33,664 nt of DNA from Deltaproteobacteria bacterium (GTDB lineage Bacteria; Desulfobacterota; Desulfomonilia; UBA1062): assembly GCA_023230665.1 (NCBI GenBank), contig JALNWY010000012.1, positions 1-33,664 of the forward strand, read 5' to 3'. Position numbers and translations under genes: made by a program. Positions 15,643 to 24,849 of the stretch are shown in pieces; position 1 is the stretch's first letter; each line of letters opens with the position of its first letter. Below the pieces are notes generated by a model. The model saw only the letters and a program-made list of their open reading frames with translations, was not told the DNA's origin and ran no database searches.

Positions 15643-15797
15643 CAGAGGCTTTTTAAAAAAGAAGGACCATGCATCTTCCCTTAAAAAGGGATGGCTGTTG
15701 ACCATTTCCGCCGGGTATACTATCGTTGTATCAACGAATCGGCCTTGAACAAGCAGAGAGCGGGGTGTTTTTTAAAGCGCCTCATTCCGGAGGGGAT

Positions 15798-16421
15798 ATG
15801 ATAGTGCATACCGTGGTGGTGACGGAGTTCATGACCAATTGTTACATCGTGGCCGATGAGAGCACGAAAGAGGCCGTGGTCATCGATCCCGGGGGAGACA
15901 GCCGGAAGATTTTGCAGGAAATCGAGAATATGGGTGTGAACGTGAAGGCGGTGGCGAACACCCATGCCCATGTGGACCATATCGGGGCGCTGAAGGATAT
16001 CAAGGATGCCCTGGGGGCTGAGATCATGCTCCATCAGGCAGAGCTGCCGGTCCTCAAGACCGCCTCGCGCATGGCAAGGCTTTTCGGCATCAGCATCGAC
16101 GAGCCGCCCGAGCCGGACCGCTTTCTGGCGGAAGGAGACGAAATCGCCTGCGGGAACATGGCCCTGAAGGTGATCGAAACCCCGGGCCACTCTCCGGGCG
16201 GGATATCGCTGCTCACCTCGGACGGAAAGACCTGCTTCGTGGGCGACGCCCTCTTTGCCGGCTCCATCGGGAGGACGGATCTGCCGGGAGGCGATTATCA
16301 TACCCTCATCACATCCATCAAGACCAAGCTCATTCCCCTGGGTGATGACGTGAAGGTCCTCACGGGGCACGGACCTGCCACCACCATGGGAGTCGAGCGC
16401 AGACACAACCCATTCCTGTAA
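15798..16421 (+). CDS. Metallo-beta-lactamase-fold hydrolase, glyoxalase-II-like
   Basis: A 207-residue cytoplasmic hydrolase with the metal-binding motif THAHVDH, followed by further metal ligands in TPGHSPGG, CFVGDALFAG and TGHGPAT. This set and length are those of the short glyoxalase II-like/YcbL group that hydrolyse thioesters or related compounds; the true substrate cannot be read from sequence. The frame is open from 15726, but ATG 15798 (MIVHTVVVTEFMTNCY) gives the family N-terminus and has GGAGGGG just upstream. It leads the run that continues into the lipoprotein and coaBC. Confidence 0.88.
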   Translation: MIVHTVVVTEFMTNCYIVADESTKEAVVIDPGGDSRKILQEIENMGVNVKAVANTHAHVDHIGALKDIKDALGAEIMLHQAELPVLKTASRMARLFGISIDEPPEPDRFLAEGDEIACGNMALKVIETPGHSPGGISLLTSDGKTCFVGDALFAGSIGRTDLPGGDYHTLITSIKTKLIPLGDDVKVLTGHGPATTMGVERRHNPFL

Positions 16422-16431
16422 GGGAGGAGCA

Positions 16432-16857
16432 ATGAAGAAGCTATACATGGGCATGGTGGTCATCGCACTCGGATTTCTTGTGCTGCCGGGCTGTGCGAGG
16501 TTACAGGAGGCGTTTTCCGGTTCCCCCGCCTCTCAGGAGGCCCGGCCGGTACCCAGGTACCTCGATTTCAGCGATGTCCTCCTTCCGGGAGAGCTGAACA
16601 AGATCTCCCAGGAGAGCTACATCACCAACGGGCACGGCCGCCTCGTTCTCTCCGGCAGGCTTCAGGGCGAATCGCTCGCCCAGTACTTCGTGACCTCCAT
16701 GTATTCCGACGGGTGGACCACACTCAACCAGTACAAGTATAAGGGAGCGATCAAGCTCTTCTTCAAGAAAAGCGAGAGGATCGCATCCATACTCATAACC
16801 GAAAATCCTCTCGGGACACGGGTGGAGATATGGGCGGTACCCCTGGGGAAGATTTAG
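16432..16857 (+). CDS. Small lipoprotein of unknown function
   Basis: A 141-residue protein with a typical lipoprotein signal: MKK, a hydrophobic stretch and the lipobox LPGC with Cys21. The mature part is a single alpha/beta domain (DFSDVLLPGELNKISQESY, SLAQYFVTSMYSDGWTTLNQ, then ILITENPLGTRVEIWA). I do not recognise a named family. A strong GGGAGGAG site precedes ATG 16432, 10 nt after the hydrolase stop. The last 28 nt overlap the start of coaBC. Confidence 0.85.
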   Translation: MKKLYMGMVVIALGFLVLPGCARLQEAFSGSPASQEARPVPRYLDFSDVLLPGELNKISQESYITNGHGRLVLSGRLQGESLAQYFVTSMYSDGWTTLNQYKYKGAIKLFFKKSERIASILITENPLGTRVEIWAVPLGKI

Positions 16858-18044
16858 CCGGGAAGCAGGTCGTATACGGCATCACCGGAGGCATCGCGGC
16901 CTATAAGGCCCCCCTGATCGTCAGGGGACTCAAGTCTCTGGGGATCGACGTGCAGGTTGCCATGACCGATGCGGCCCAATATTTCGTGACCCCGACCACC
17001 CTTCAGACCCTCGCCGGCCGGCCCGTCTATAGAGAGCTCTTCCCCGATATGTCGCCCAGCGCCTTCGAGGTGGAGCACATTGGGCTCGCAGACCGGGCAG
17101 ACCTTGTGCTCATTGCGCCCGCCACTGCGGACTTTATCGCCAAGATGGCGCACGGAATCGCAGATGACCTGCTTTCATGCATTGCCTTGGCTACCAAGGC
17201 CCCCGTCCTGGTCTGCCCGTCGATGAACGTGAACATGTATCTGCATCCCGCCACCAGGGAGAACCTCGATATCCTACAAAGAAGGGGCGTATCCGTCCTC
17301 GAACCCGCCAGCGGCGAACTCGCATGCGGCTGGGAGGGAGCGGGACGCCTGCCCGAACCGGAGCGGATCGTGGCGGAGTCCAAGAAAATCCTCTATCAGA
17401 AGGATCTTGCCGGCATTTCGCTGCTCGTGACCTGCGGTCCTACCTGCGAGGATATCGACCCGGTCAGGTTCATCACCAACCGCTCCACCGGAAAGATGGG
17501 GGCGGCGCTGGTGGAGGCCGCCGGTTTAAGGGGAGCTCGGGTGAAGGTGGTCAGCGGTCCCGTAAACAGGAAGTACGCCCCGTGGGCGGACGTGATCATG
17601 GTACGCTCCGCCGGACAGATGCTCGATGCGGTCAGGGACAACTTGAGCGGCGCGGACGTGCTCGTCATGGCGGCCGCGGTCGCGGACTACGTGCCCGAAA
17701 CCTGCCGCGGGTCCAAGATCAAGAAGGGCGACAAGCTCACCTCGCTTGCGCTCAAATCCAGCCCGGATATCCTCTCGACCGTCAGGCCCATGAAGGATGA
17801 CAAATTCTTCGTGGGATTCGCAGCCGAGACAGACAACCTCTCTGACTCGGCCCGGAGAAAGCTCGTGAGCAAGGGTCTGGACATGATCGTGGCCAACCGG
17901 GTGGGAGAGTCGGGAACCGGGTTCGGCTCCGATACCAACAGCGGGTTGATCCTCTCTGAAGCCGGGGTGCTTGATCACTTCGAACAGGTCGAAAAAGAGG
18001 TGCTTGCGCACAGGATACTCGACCTTATCAGGGAGCGGGTGTGA
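16830..18044 (+). CDS. coaBC: Bifunctional phosphopantothenoylcysteine decarboxylase / phosphopantothenate-cysteine ligase
   Basis: This cytoplasmic enzyme performs two consecutive steps of coenzyme A synthesis. The N-terminal CoaC half (about 1-185) is a flavoprotein with GITGGIAAYKA, the HIGLADRADL histidine segment, the APATADFIAKM motif, PSMNVNMY and the lid cysteine in LACGWEGAGRL. The C-terminal CoaB half (about 190-404) has LVTCGPTCEDIDPVRFITNR, STGKMG, AAVADYVP and the KIKKGD lysine segment used with CTP. The 404-residue length is standard. The ATG at 16830 overlaps the lipoprotein end by 28 nt, which implies coupling. Confidence 0.96.
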   Translation: MGGTPGEDLAGKQVVYGITGGIAAYKAPLIVRGLKSLGIDVQVAMTDAAQYFVTPTTLQTLAGRPVYRELFPDMSPSAFEVEHIGLADRADLVLIAPATADFIAKMAHGIADDLLSCIALATKAPVLVCPSMNVNMYLHPATRENLDILQRRGVSVLEPASGELACGWEGAGRLPEPERIVAESKKILYQKDLAGISLLVTCGPTCEDIDPVRFITNRSTGKMGAALVEAAGLRGARVKVVSGPVNRKYAPWADVIMVRSAGQMLDAVRDNLSGADVLVMAAAVADYVPETCRGSKIKKGDKLTSLALKSSPDILSTVRPMKDDKFFVGFAAETDNLSDSARRKLVSKGLDMIVANRVGESGTGFGSDTNSGLILSEAGVLDHFEQVEKEVLAHRILDLIRERV

Positions 18045-18124
18045 GCGGGAGGATTGTTCAACTGCTCCGTGAGGAAGCGCGGTGGTCGGGAAGGTTCATA
18101 GTCCTCCCCCGTGAGGCGGTGAGT

Positions 18125-18709
18125 ATGCCGAAAGAGGTGTCGAAGAAAGAGGTCCTGGAAGAAATCCGCGAGCGGCTGGAGCAGTGCAGGTGCTGCCCGC
18201 TGTGCGAGACCGCCCGGAACATTGTGTTCGGCGAGGGTGATCCGGATGCGGACGTCATGTTTATCGGAGAGGCGCCGGGCGCCATGGAAGACAAGACCGG
18301 CAGGCCGTTCGTAGGCCCTGCCGGGAGGCTGCTCACCGATATCATCGAAAAGGGAATGGGGCTCAAGCGCAGTGATGTGTACATCGCCAATATCGCCAAG
18401 TGCAGACCGCCCGAAAACCGCGACCCGCTTCCCGAAGAGATAGCGCAGTGCATTGGTTTTCTTCAGGAACAGATCGACATCATCAGGCCAAGGGTCATCA
18501 TCGCCCTGGGCAAGATCGCCGCGCAGACGCTCCTGGACACCGGCGCCCCGATCAGCTCGCTCAGGGGGAAGTTTTACGAGTACCGCGGGATCAAGGTGAT
18601 GCCCACCTTTCATCCCAGCTATCTGATCCATAATCCGGCAAAGAAGAGGGAGGTATGGGAAGACATAAAACACGTGATGAAGAATCTCGGCATGCCGCTG
18701 CCCGGGTAG
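18125..18709 (+). CDS. Family-4 uracil-DNA glycosylase (iron-sulfur type)
   Basis: A 194-residue DNA repair glycosylase that removes uracil. It has the family-4 cluster ligands CPLC (with preceding Cys residues, RCCPLC) and the pair in AKCRPPENRDPLPEEIAQC, the active-site GEAPGAMED and the C-terminal HPS motif in PTFHPSYL. The frame is open back to a GTG at 18041, which would overlap the coaBC stop and add 28 residues not typical of the family. ATG 18125 is chosen because the family begins near here and GAGG lies 8 nt upstream. The last 55 nt overlap the NfeD-type gene. Confidence 0.88.
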   Translation: MPKEVSKKEVLEEIRERLEQCRCCPLCETARNIVFGEGDPDADVMFIGEAPGAMEDKTGRPFVGPAGRLLTDIIEKGMGLKRSDVYIANIAKCRPPENRDPLPEEIAQCIGFLQEQIDIIRPRVIIALGKIAAQTLLDTGAPISSLRGKFYEYRGIKVMPTFHPSYLIHNPAKKREVWEDIKHVMKNLGMPLPG

Positions 18710-20028
18710 CGTGGCCTCTCGCCTTCATCTGGCTGGCCGTCCTGCTCTTTCCGCTCGCGCTTTGGGCCGCCGATGTGGTGGTGCTGGACGTCAGCGACGC
18801 CATCACCCCTCCCGTGGCCTCATATCTCATCGAGAATATCGACAAGGCCGTGATCGCAGGCAGGGAGGCGGTGATCATTCGCCTGGACACACCCGGCGGC
18901 CTGGATACCGCCATGCGGGACATCATCCAGAAAGAATTGAACGCGGACATCCCGGTCATTGTCTACGTGGCGCCCAAGGGGGCGCGGGCCGCCTCGGCCG
19001 GGGCCCTCATCACCCTGGCCGCGGATGTGGCCGCCATGGCCCCGGGCACGAACATCGGGGCCGCGCACCCGGTGAGCATCGGTACGGGCGAGGGGGCCGA
19101 AGGCCAGAACGAGACCATGGCCGAGAAGATTACCAACGATGCGGTGGCCTATGCAAAGAGCATTGCCCGGGCAAAGGGAAGGAACGGGCAGTGGGCCGAA
19201 GATGCCGTGAGGAAGAGCATCTCCACCCCGGCCGAAGAGGCGAGGGACCTCAAGGTCATCGAGATCGTGGCCCGGGATATGGGAGACCTTCTGGACCAGC
19301 TCCACGGCAGGGTCATCAAGAAGGACAACAGCACCTTCACCCTCGACACCCGCGATGCGAACACGATCAGCGAGCCCATGGGTCTGAGATACCGGCTGCT
19401 CTCCGCCATCTCCAACCCCAATATCGCATACATCCTGATGCTCATCGGCATGGCCGGAATATTTTTTGAGCTCTCGAACCCGGGTCTGATCCTGCCGGGA
19501 GTCATCGGCGGGATATCGCTCATCCTCGCCTTTTTCGCATTTCAGACCCTGCCGGTCAATTATGCCGGCGTGGCCCTCATGATTCTGGCCGTGATCCTGT
19601 TCATCGCCGAGATTATGGTCCCGAGCTTCGGCATGCTCACCATTGGCGGGGTGGTGTCCATGGTGCTGGGCTCGGTCCTTTTGTTCAGGACACCCGAGAT
19701 CTACGCCCAGGTGTCCCTGGGCATCATCGTGCCGGTCACCATCCTGTTCACCGCGTTCTTCGTGACGACCCTGTACCTGGTGGTCAGGACCCACCGAACG
19801 CGGTCGGTCAGCGGCTCACAGGGGATGATCGGGGAGCGGGCAAGGGTCTATTCCTGGAGCCCGGACGGCGCGACCGGCAAGGTGTTCTGCCACGGCGAGT
19901 ACTGGAACGCCCGCGGCCCCTTAAGTCTTCAGCCAGGCGACGAGGTGGAGGTGGAGGGAATCGAGGGCCTGATCCTCACCGTGCGGCCCGTCACCGGAGC
20001 GGACAGTTCGCGCGGCCCGCACGGATGA
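18655..20028 (+). CDS. NfeD-type membrane-bound serine protease
   Basis: A 457-residue membrane protein. A hydrophobic signal segment (about 19-38) is followed by a ClpP-like protease domain (40-240) with DTPGG and the nucleophile Ser114 in GARAASAGAL; a Lys in the downstream helix (AYAKSIARAKG) probably completes the Ser-Lys dyad seen in archaeal homologues. Four to six transmembrane segments follow (about 255-380), and the C-terminus is a soluble OB-fold NfeD domain (about 385-450, GMIGERARVYSW, LQPGDEVEVEGIEGL). Homologues cleave membrane proteins such as stomatin; a stomatin gene would be expected next to it, but none is present here. ATG 18655 is the only suitable start. Confidence 0.9.
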   Translation: MGRHKTRDEESRHAAARVAWPLAFIWLAVLLFPLALWAADVVVLDVSDAITPPVASYLIENIDKAVIAGREAVIIRLDTPGGLDTAMRDIIQKELNADIPVIVYVAPKGARAASAGALITLAADVAAMAPGTNIGAAHPVSIGTGEGAEGQNETMAEKITNDAVAYAKSIARAKGRNGQWAEDAVRKSISTPAEEARDLKVIEIVARDMGDLLDQLHGRVIKKDNSTFTLDTRDANTISEPMGLRYRLLSAISNPNIAYILMLIGMAGIFFELSNPGLILPGVIGGISLILAFFAFQTLPVNYAGVALMILAVILFIAEIMVPSFGMLTIGGVVSMVLGSVLLFRTPEIYAQVSLGIIVPVTILFTAFFVTTLYLVVRTHRTRSVSGSQGMIGERARVYSWSPDGATGKVFCHGEYWNARGPLSLQPGDEVEVEGIEGLILTVRPVTGADSSRGPHG

Positions 20029-21074
20029 TCGCAGTCGCCCTTTCAGGAGGCACGGACTCGGCGGCGGCCGCCATCCGGTTGCACGAGGGACGCGAAGAGC
20101 TGGTGGGTATCACCCTCGTATTCGATGAAGAGAACCCGCCCGCTATAAGTATCGAAAGGGCGGGCCTCCTGTGTGCGCACCTGAAGATCAGGCACGTGGT
20201 CATGGACGCGACCTCTCAATTCACGACCGTTAAGAACTACTTCTGCAGGGAGTATCTGGCAGGCACTACCCCGAACCCGTGCGTGGTCTGCAACCGCGAC
20301 ATCAAGTTCGGCCTCTTGCAGAAACAAGCGGACGAACTCGGGGCAGATCGCATCGCCACCGGGCACTATGTCCGCAAGGCGGGCCAAGGCGGCAGGGTAT
20401 GGCTGGGCAGGGCCAAGGAAAGAAATTCCCAAGAGTATTTTCTCGGACTACTCTCCCAGGACGCCATCCGGAAGAGCCTGTTCCCCCTCCATGACATCAC
20501 CAGAGATCAGGCATGGGAACTGGCGGCCCGAGCCGGTCTTCATATCCTTAAGCGGGAAACGTCGCAGGACGTCTGTTTTATCGGTGCCGAAGGCTACATT
20601 CCCTTCATTACCTCATACACCGGCTTTGAGCTGCAGCCGGGCGATATTCTGAACAGGAGGGGGGTCGTGATCGGCAGGCACAAAGGCGCCCTCTCCTATA
20701 CCATCGGTCAGAGAAAAGGCCTTGGCATGGGTTTCGGAAAAAAGGTCTATGTCCTGGGCAGGGACATGGAGAAGAACACGGTCACGGTGGGCGGCAGGGA
20801 GCAGTGGCCGTACCGCGGCTTCACCATGGAACAGGTCAACCTCATGAAGATACCGGCGTTGAACGAGCCGCTTGCAGCGCGCATGAAGGTGCGCTACCGG
20901 CAGGATGCGCAGGATGCGCTCCTCATCCCCCTGACGGGAGGGCGCACCGCGGTCCGGTACGAGGGGCTGTTTTCACCCGGCCAGCTCGCTGTTGCGTACG
21001 ACCGGAAGGACGATATCCTCTGCGCGGGCATCATAGGCTCGCCGCTTAAGGATGTCCCGGTTACGGCGGGATGA
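20025..21074 (+). CDS. mnmA: tRNA-specific 2-thiouridylase MnmA
   Basis: MnmA puts sulfur on U34 of the tRNAs for Glu, Gln and Lys. The 349-residue protein has the ATP-binding PP-loop ALSGGTDSA at the start, the catalytic first cysteine in GTTPNPCVVCNRDIKF and the second in ETSQDVCFI. The downstream GFGKKVYVLG and the C-terminal beta-barrel are as in the family. It is slightly shorter than the usual 360-370. ATG 20025 overlaps the upstream stop (ATGA). The 85-nt gap after it holds only a 15-codon frame at 21116-21163 that I regard as chance. Confidence 0.95.
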   Translation: MIAVALSGGTDSAAAAIRLHEGREELVGITLVFDEENPPAISIERAGLLCAHLKIRHVVMDATSQFTTVKNYFCREYLAGTTPNPCVVCNRDIKFGLLQKQADELGADRIATGHYVRKAGQGGRVWLGRAKERNSQEYFLGLLSQDAIRKSLFPLHDITRDQAWELAARAGLHILKRETSQDVCFIGAEGYIPFITSYTGFELQPGDILNRRGVVIGRHKGALSYTIGQRKGLGMGFGKKVYVLGRDMEKNTVTVGGREQWPYRGFTMEQVNLMKIPALNEPLAARMKVRYRQDAQDALLIPLTGGRTAVRYEGLFSPGQLAVAYDRKDDILCAGIIGSPLKDVPVTAG

Positions 21075-21159
21075 CCCGGCTGTGAGTGATGGCACGATAC
21101 GGGGAAAGGGTTCTTATGAAGTCATCGCGATTTCGGAACATGCGAGGTGAGGTGAAGAA

Positions 21160-21357
21160 ATGAAACAGATGTCTCAGGGAGATCTGCAGACAGTCCCTAA
21201 CCGGGGCATATCCATCTCCACCTATACGGCCGGTGACGATATCGTGATCGTGGAGGGTGTTCTCACGGACAACAGGCTCGTTGACATCTGGTCAATCACC
21301 ACTGGGGAAAAGATGAGGGAAGAAAGCCGCGAAGGCGGCGATCTCGGCAAGGATTGA
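21160..21357 (+). CDS. Small conserved-looking protein, unknown function
   Basis: A 65-residue protein preceded by an excellent site (GAGGTGAGGTGAAGAA before ATG). The core (GISISTYTAGDDIVIVEGVL then TDNRLVDIWSITTGE) looks like a small beta-rich domain and vaguely recalls the opening of DUF2889 proteins, which are longer, so it could be a truncated relative. It ends 6 nt before the methyltransferase start, so the two are probably cotranslated. Confidence 0.6.
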   Translation: MKQMSQGDLQTVPNRGISISTYTAGDDIVIVEGVLTDNRLVDIWSITTGEKMREESREGGDLGKD

Positions 21358-21363
21358 CCGATC

Positions 21364-21945
21364 ATGGAGCTCTTTCTCAAGGCAGTGCTCATCATCTTTC
21401 TGATCGTGTTCCTGGGGCTGTTCCTCTTCTCGATCATCCTGATCGCGGTGCATCGCAAGACCGGCGGCGCTCTGTTCGTACCCACCCCGCAGGTAGTCCT
21501 CGACACCATCATGGAGCATGTCGATTTCTCGCAGTACCGCGACATCCGCGAACTGGGGGCCGGGGATGGAAGATTCATGGCCGCGGTGGAGAAGACTCAC
21601 GGGCTGCCTGTCATCGGGTACGAGGTCAATCCCCTGGCCTATCTTCTCTGCCGTCTGCGGCTGGGCGTCTCCGGCCTGAGCTCCCGGGTGGAGTACGAAA
21701 GCTTCTGGGAGGCGGACCTTGGGGGGGCCCAGGCCGTGTTCTGCTACCTTTTCCCGGATATTATGCCCCGCCTGGGCGAGAAGCTCGCACATGAGCTGGA
21801 TGATGGGGCCCTGGTCATCAGCGCCAACTTCCCCCTGCCGGGGTGGACGCCCGAGGGAATCATTCACAGTGATCATCCGGTGTTCAACGATCCGGTTTTT
21901 CTCTACCGCAAAGGTGCTCATCTGAAGAGGACGGGACGAAGATAG
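21364..21945 (+). CDS. Membrane-anchored SAM-dependent methyltransferase
   Basis: A 193-residue protein with one N-terminal transmembrane segment (about 5-29, rich in Leu, Ile and Phe) and a class I methyltransferase fold. Motif I is ELGAGDGRFMAAVE and the acidic ribose-binding residue is in VIGYEVNPLAYLLC. FVPTPQ before motif I and CYLFPDIM after it recall the small ATPSCKMT/FAM173-like lysine methyltransferases, which methylate membrane proteins. The target here is not known. A hairpin lies just downstream. Confidence 0.82.
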   Translation: MELFLKAVLIIFLIVFLGLFLFSIILIAVHRKTGGALFVPTPQVVLDTIMEHVDFSQYRDIRELGAGDGRFMAAVEKTHGLPVIGYEVNPLAYLLCRLRLGVSGLSSRVEYESFWEADLGGAQAVFCYLFPDIMPRLGEKLAHELDDGALVISANFPLPGWTPEGIIHSDHPVFNDPVFLYRKGAHLKRTGRR

Positions 21946-21954
21946 GGACTGCAC

Positions 21955-21992
21955 GCCTGTCCCGGGTGCGAATGCCATGCGTCCGGGCAGGC
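21955..21992 (+). terminator. Strong hairpin after the methyltransferase gene, no U-run
   Basis: GCCTG-T-CCCGG (21955-21965) pairs with CCGGGCAGGC (21983-21992): ten pairs, one bulged T and a 17-nt loop. It starts 10 nt after the methyltransferase stop. No run of T follows at once, so it may be an RNA-stabilising 3' end or a Rho-assisted terminator. A weaker TTTCC/GGAAA hairpin lies at 22022-22036. Nothing else is seen in the 208-nt gap to the CLC gene. Confidence 0.4.
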
Positions 21993-22153
21993 AGTGTACC
22001 GGCGCTGCTCGTCCTTCCCGGTTTCCTTTCAGGAAATCAGATTCGCATGTTTTCTTGCGGTTTTTTCTGATAAAGAGGGTTGATGAGAATGATTATAAAA
22101 AACATCGATAAATCAATCATCTGGATCTTATATTTCGCAAAAAGGTCTCTTTG

Positions 22154-23938
22154 ATGAAGGACATCATCAGAAGGTTCGCCGGTAACGAGTATGTCCTGAT
22201 GGTGTGCATGGCCGCCGTGATAGGGGTTCTCGGCGGGTACGGCGCCGTGGGGTTCCGGTGGCTCATCGGGTTTTTTCAGGGCCTGTTTTTCTCGCAACAG
22301 GGCTCAAACAACGTTCTGGAGGCGGTTCTCTCTCTCCCCTGGTATGCCAGGCTGATCCCCCCTATTATCGGCGGCGCCGTTGTCGGACCCATGGTGTATT
22401 TCTTTGCCCGTGAGGCAAGGGGCCACGGCGTGCCCGAGGTCATGGAGGCAGTGGCCCTGAAAGGGGGCATGATCCGCAAGCGGGTGGTTGCGATCAAGAC
22501 CCTGGCCTCTTCCATCACCATCGGCTCGGGCGGTTCGGCGGGCCAGGAAGGTCCCATCGTCCAGATCGGCTCCGGCATCGGTTCGGCCCTCGGGCGCATG
22601 GCCGGGGTGTCTGCCGACAGGATGAGGACCCTGGTCGCCTGCGGCGCCGCAGCCGGGATAGCAGCCACCTTCAACGCCCCCATTGCAGGCGCCATGTTCG
22701 CCCTGGAGATCATCCTGGGCGATTTCGGGATCGCGGCCTTCACCCCGATCGTGGTGTCGTCCGTGCTGGCCACCGTGATATCCCGGGTTCACCTCGGGGC
22801 CTTCCCCGCTTTTCTCGTGCCGCAGTATTCCATGGTGAGCGTTTGGGAGATACTCACCTATTCTTCCTTCGGGATCGTCATGGGCATCGTGGGGGTGATG
22901 TTTACCGTGACCCTCTATAAATTCGAGGACCTGTTCGACGCCATCAGGATACCCCCCTACACGAAGGCCGCCATCGGAGGGGCCATAGTCGGCTGCACCG
23001 GAATCTTTCTCCCTCACATCTTCGGGGTGGGGTACGATGCCATCTCCCTTGCGCTTCTGGGACAGATCCCCTGGCTTCTACTCTTGAGCCTGGTAGTCAT
23101 CAAGATCCTGGCCACCTCCGTCACCATCGGCTCAGGCGGATCGGGGGGGGTGTTTGCCCCGTCGCTGTTCATCGGAGCCATGACAGGAGGCGCATTTGGG
23201 TTTGTGATGCAGACGCTCTTTCCGCAAGTGACGGCCGCCCAGGGGGCATACAGCCTGGTAGGTATGGGAGCCATGGTGAGCGCCACGACCCACGGGCCCA
23301 TCACGGCGATCCTCATGCTTTTCGAGATGACGGGGGGTTACAAGATGATCCTGCCCCTGATGCTCTCGTGCATCATCTCCACCGTGGTGGCCAGCCAGCT
23401 GAAACGCGATTCCATCTACACCCTGAAGCTCGCCCGGAGAGGCGTGGATATCCGGGCAGGCAAAGATGTGAATGTCATGAAAGCGCTCCTGGTCAGGGAC
23501 GCCATGACCCGTGACGTGGTGACTGTCCCTGCAGACATGCCTTTGAAAAAGCTGGTGAGGTTCACCCTGTCCAGCAAGCATTCCAGCTTTCCGCTCGTGG
23601 ATAAGGACGGTCTGTTGGAAGGCATCGTCACCTTCCAGGACTTCAAGGACGTGGTGTTCGAGGAGGGGCTGGGAGACCTGGTGGTGGCAAAGGAGCTCTC
23701 GCCGCAGGAGGTGATTACCATCACCGGAAACGAGAATCTCGACAGCGCCCTGAGAAAGATCGGGGTGAAGAACATCGAGCAGATCCCGGTGGTCGATGAG
23801 CTGAACCCCCGAAAGATCGTGGGGATCCTGTCCCGGAGGGACATCTTTACCGCATACAACAAGGCCATCATCGACCGATCCATCACCGCAGGTGATGCGG
23901 CGAAGTCGGACCGGAACAAGCGCCGGAGCGCTGCCTGA
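22154..23938 (+). CDS. CLC-type chloride channel/transporter with two CBS domains
   Basis: A 594-residue membrane protein. Residues about 1-435 form the CLC anion pathway with the signature IGSGGSAGQEGPIVQIGSG, in which the Glu is the gating/proton-coupling residue, then TFNAPIAGAMFALEI and GSGGSGGVFAPSLFIGAM. The C-terminal part (about 445-580) is a pair of CBS domains (RDAMTRDVVTVPADMPLKKL; ELSPQEVITITGNENLDSAL), which often bind adenine nucleotides and regulate the pore. The gating Glu is kept, so a Cl-/H+ exchanger is possible. ATG 22154 is used rather than TTG 22151, with AAGG about 8 nt upstream. Confidence 0.93.
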   Translation: MKDIIRRFAGNEYVLMVCMAAVIGVLGGYGAVGFRWLIGFFQGLFFSQQGSNNVLEAVLSLPWYARLIPPIIGGAVVGPMVYFFAREARGHGVPEVMEAVALKGGMIRKRVVAIKTLASSITIGSGGSAGQEGPIVQIGSGIGSALGRMAGVSADRMRTLVACGAAAGIAATFNAPIAGAMFALEIILGDFGIAAFTPIVVSSVLATVISRVHLGAFPAFLVPQYSMVSVWEILTYSSFGIVMGIVGVMFTVTLYKFEDLFDAIRIPPYTKAAIGGAIVGCTGIFLPHIFGVGYDAISLALLGQIPWLLLLSLVVIKILATSVTIGSGGSGGVFAPSLFIGAMTGGAFGFVMQTLFPQVTAAQGAYSLVGMGAMVSATTHGPITAILMLFEMTGGYKMILPLMLSCIISTVVASQLKRDSIYTLKLARRGVDIRAGKDVNVMKALLVRDAMTRDVVTVPADMPLKKLVRFTLSSKHSSFPLVDKDGLLEGIVTFQDFKDVVFEEGLGDLVVAKELSPQEVITITGNENLDSALRKIGVKNIEQIPVVDELNPRKIVGILSRRDIFTAYNKAIIDRSITAGDAAKSDRNKRRSAA

Positions 23939-23981
23939 TCCCGCAGCAAAAGACGGAAAAAGCGGCGGATCGGGGCCTGCC

Positions 23982-24043
23982 TCCGGGCATGAGCCCGGAT
24001 ACCGGCACCGGCGTTTTGTCTGTTGCCGGTAACAGCGTTTTTT
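23982..24043 (+). terminator. Probable Rho-independent terminator after the CLC gene
   Basis: A perfect 7-bp hairpin TCCGGGC-ATGA-GCCCGGA (23982-23999) is followed by a second inverted repeat TACCGGC (24000-24006) with GCCGGTA (24025-24031), and then a run of six T (24038-24043). This is the only clear terminator-like structure in the window. It separates the CLC gene from the TIM-barrel gene. Confidence 0.5.
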
Positions 24044-24070
24044 CGAGAGGCTTGTGGAAAAGAGGTGAAT

Positions 24071-24829
24071 ATGACAGGACAAAAGCCAGTGATCGGAGGA
24101 CGCGCCCATAATCTGGAGCAGGTGAGGGAAGTCTGCGCCCTGGGCTACCCTTTTGCCGAGGTATCCCTTCTGGACCCCCGGGAGGTGGAAGAAATGCTCC
24201 CGGAGCTCGTACGCATCAAAGAGCGTACAGGGATATCCTATCTTGCCCATTACCCCAACGAGGACGATCCCTTCGATGTCGGAGTGCTCCGACAACGCTT
24301 CTTCCCCCGCCTGGCAGAGCTCTTCGACCTCTCGGCCGAACTGGGCGTCTCCAAGGGCACCATCCACTTCTGGATGGATGCGAGGTGGGCGCCTTCCCAT
24401 CTCGTTGCAGGCAAGATCGAGCTCCTGAGAGAAATCGTCGCTCGTGCGCGGGAAAAGGGCATTACCGTGTGTATAGAAAACCTGAGCGAGCGCGTGGAGA
24501 GCTTCCGGAAGGCCTTTGATGCGATCCCGGATCTGCGCATGACCCTGGATATCGGCCATGCCCAGCTCCTTGCAAGGGAGAACACCTCCTTAGCCTTCAT
24601 CCAGGACGCGTTTCAGAGGATCGCCCACATTCATGTGCACGACAATCACGGAGGGACGAGTGTCAAGGATGATCTCCATCTCGCCGTGGGCGAGGGTGTC
24701 ATCGACTATCCGGATATCTTGAGCAGGCTGCGGGAGAAAGGCTACCACTCCACGATCACCATGGAGGTCATGCCTGCTGATATGAAGAAAACCTTCGATA
24801 TTATAACTAGATACCTCCCGTCATCCTGA
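24071..24829 (+). CDS. Sugar phosphate isomerase/epimerase-like TIM-barrel protein
   Basis: A 252-residue member of the AP-endonuclease-2/xylose-isomerase-like superfamily. Expected metal-site residues are visible: GISYLAHYP, the Glu of ITVCIENLSERVE, Asp and His in MTLDIGHAQLL, the His of HIHVHDNHGG, and Glu in TMEVMP. The reaction cannot be told from sequence; relatives are isomerases, epimerases, hydratases or nucleases. The frame is open from 24023, but ATG 24071 has GAGG just upstream and follows the terminator, so it is preferred. Confidence 0.82.
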   Translation: MTGQKPVIGGRAHNLEQVREVCALGYPFAEVSLLDPREVEEMLPELVRIKERTGISYLAHYPNEDDPFDVGVLRQRFFPRLAELFDLSAELGVSKGTIHFWMDARWAPSHLVAGKIELLREIVARAREKGITVCIENLSERVESFRKAFDAIPDLRMTLDIGHAQLLARENTSLAFIQDAFQRIAHIHVHDNHGGTSVKDDLHLAVGEGVIDYPDILSRLREKGYHSTITMEVMPADMKKTFDIITRYLPSS

Positions 24830-24849
24830 CGCCCTTTTCTTAGTGTTCC

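Noticed and set aside
15698..15721. TTGACC and TATACT as a promoter of the MBL hydrolase
   Set aside because: The spacer is only 12 nt, too short for a sigma-70 promoter.
15523..15797. A sigma-54 (-24/-12) promoter near the NtrC-type regulator
   Set aside because: I looked for the TGGCAC-N5-TTGC pattern on both strands and found no acceptable match.
21116..21163. A 15-codon frame between mnmA and the 65-residue protein
   Set aside because: It is very short and basic, and its main feature, a stop overlapping the next ATG, is easily due to chance.
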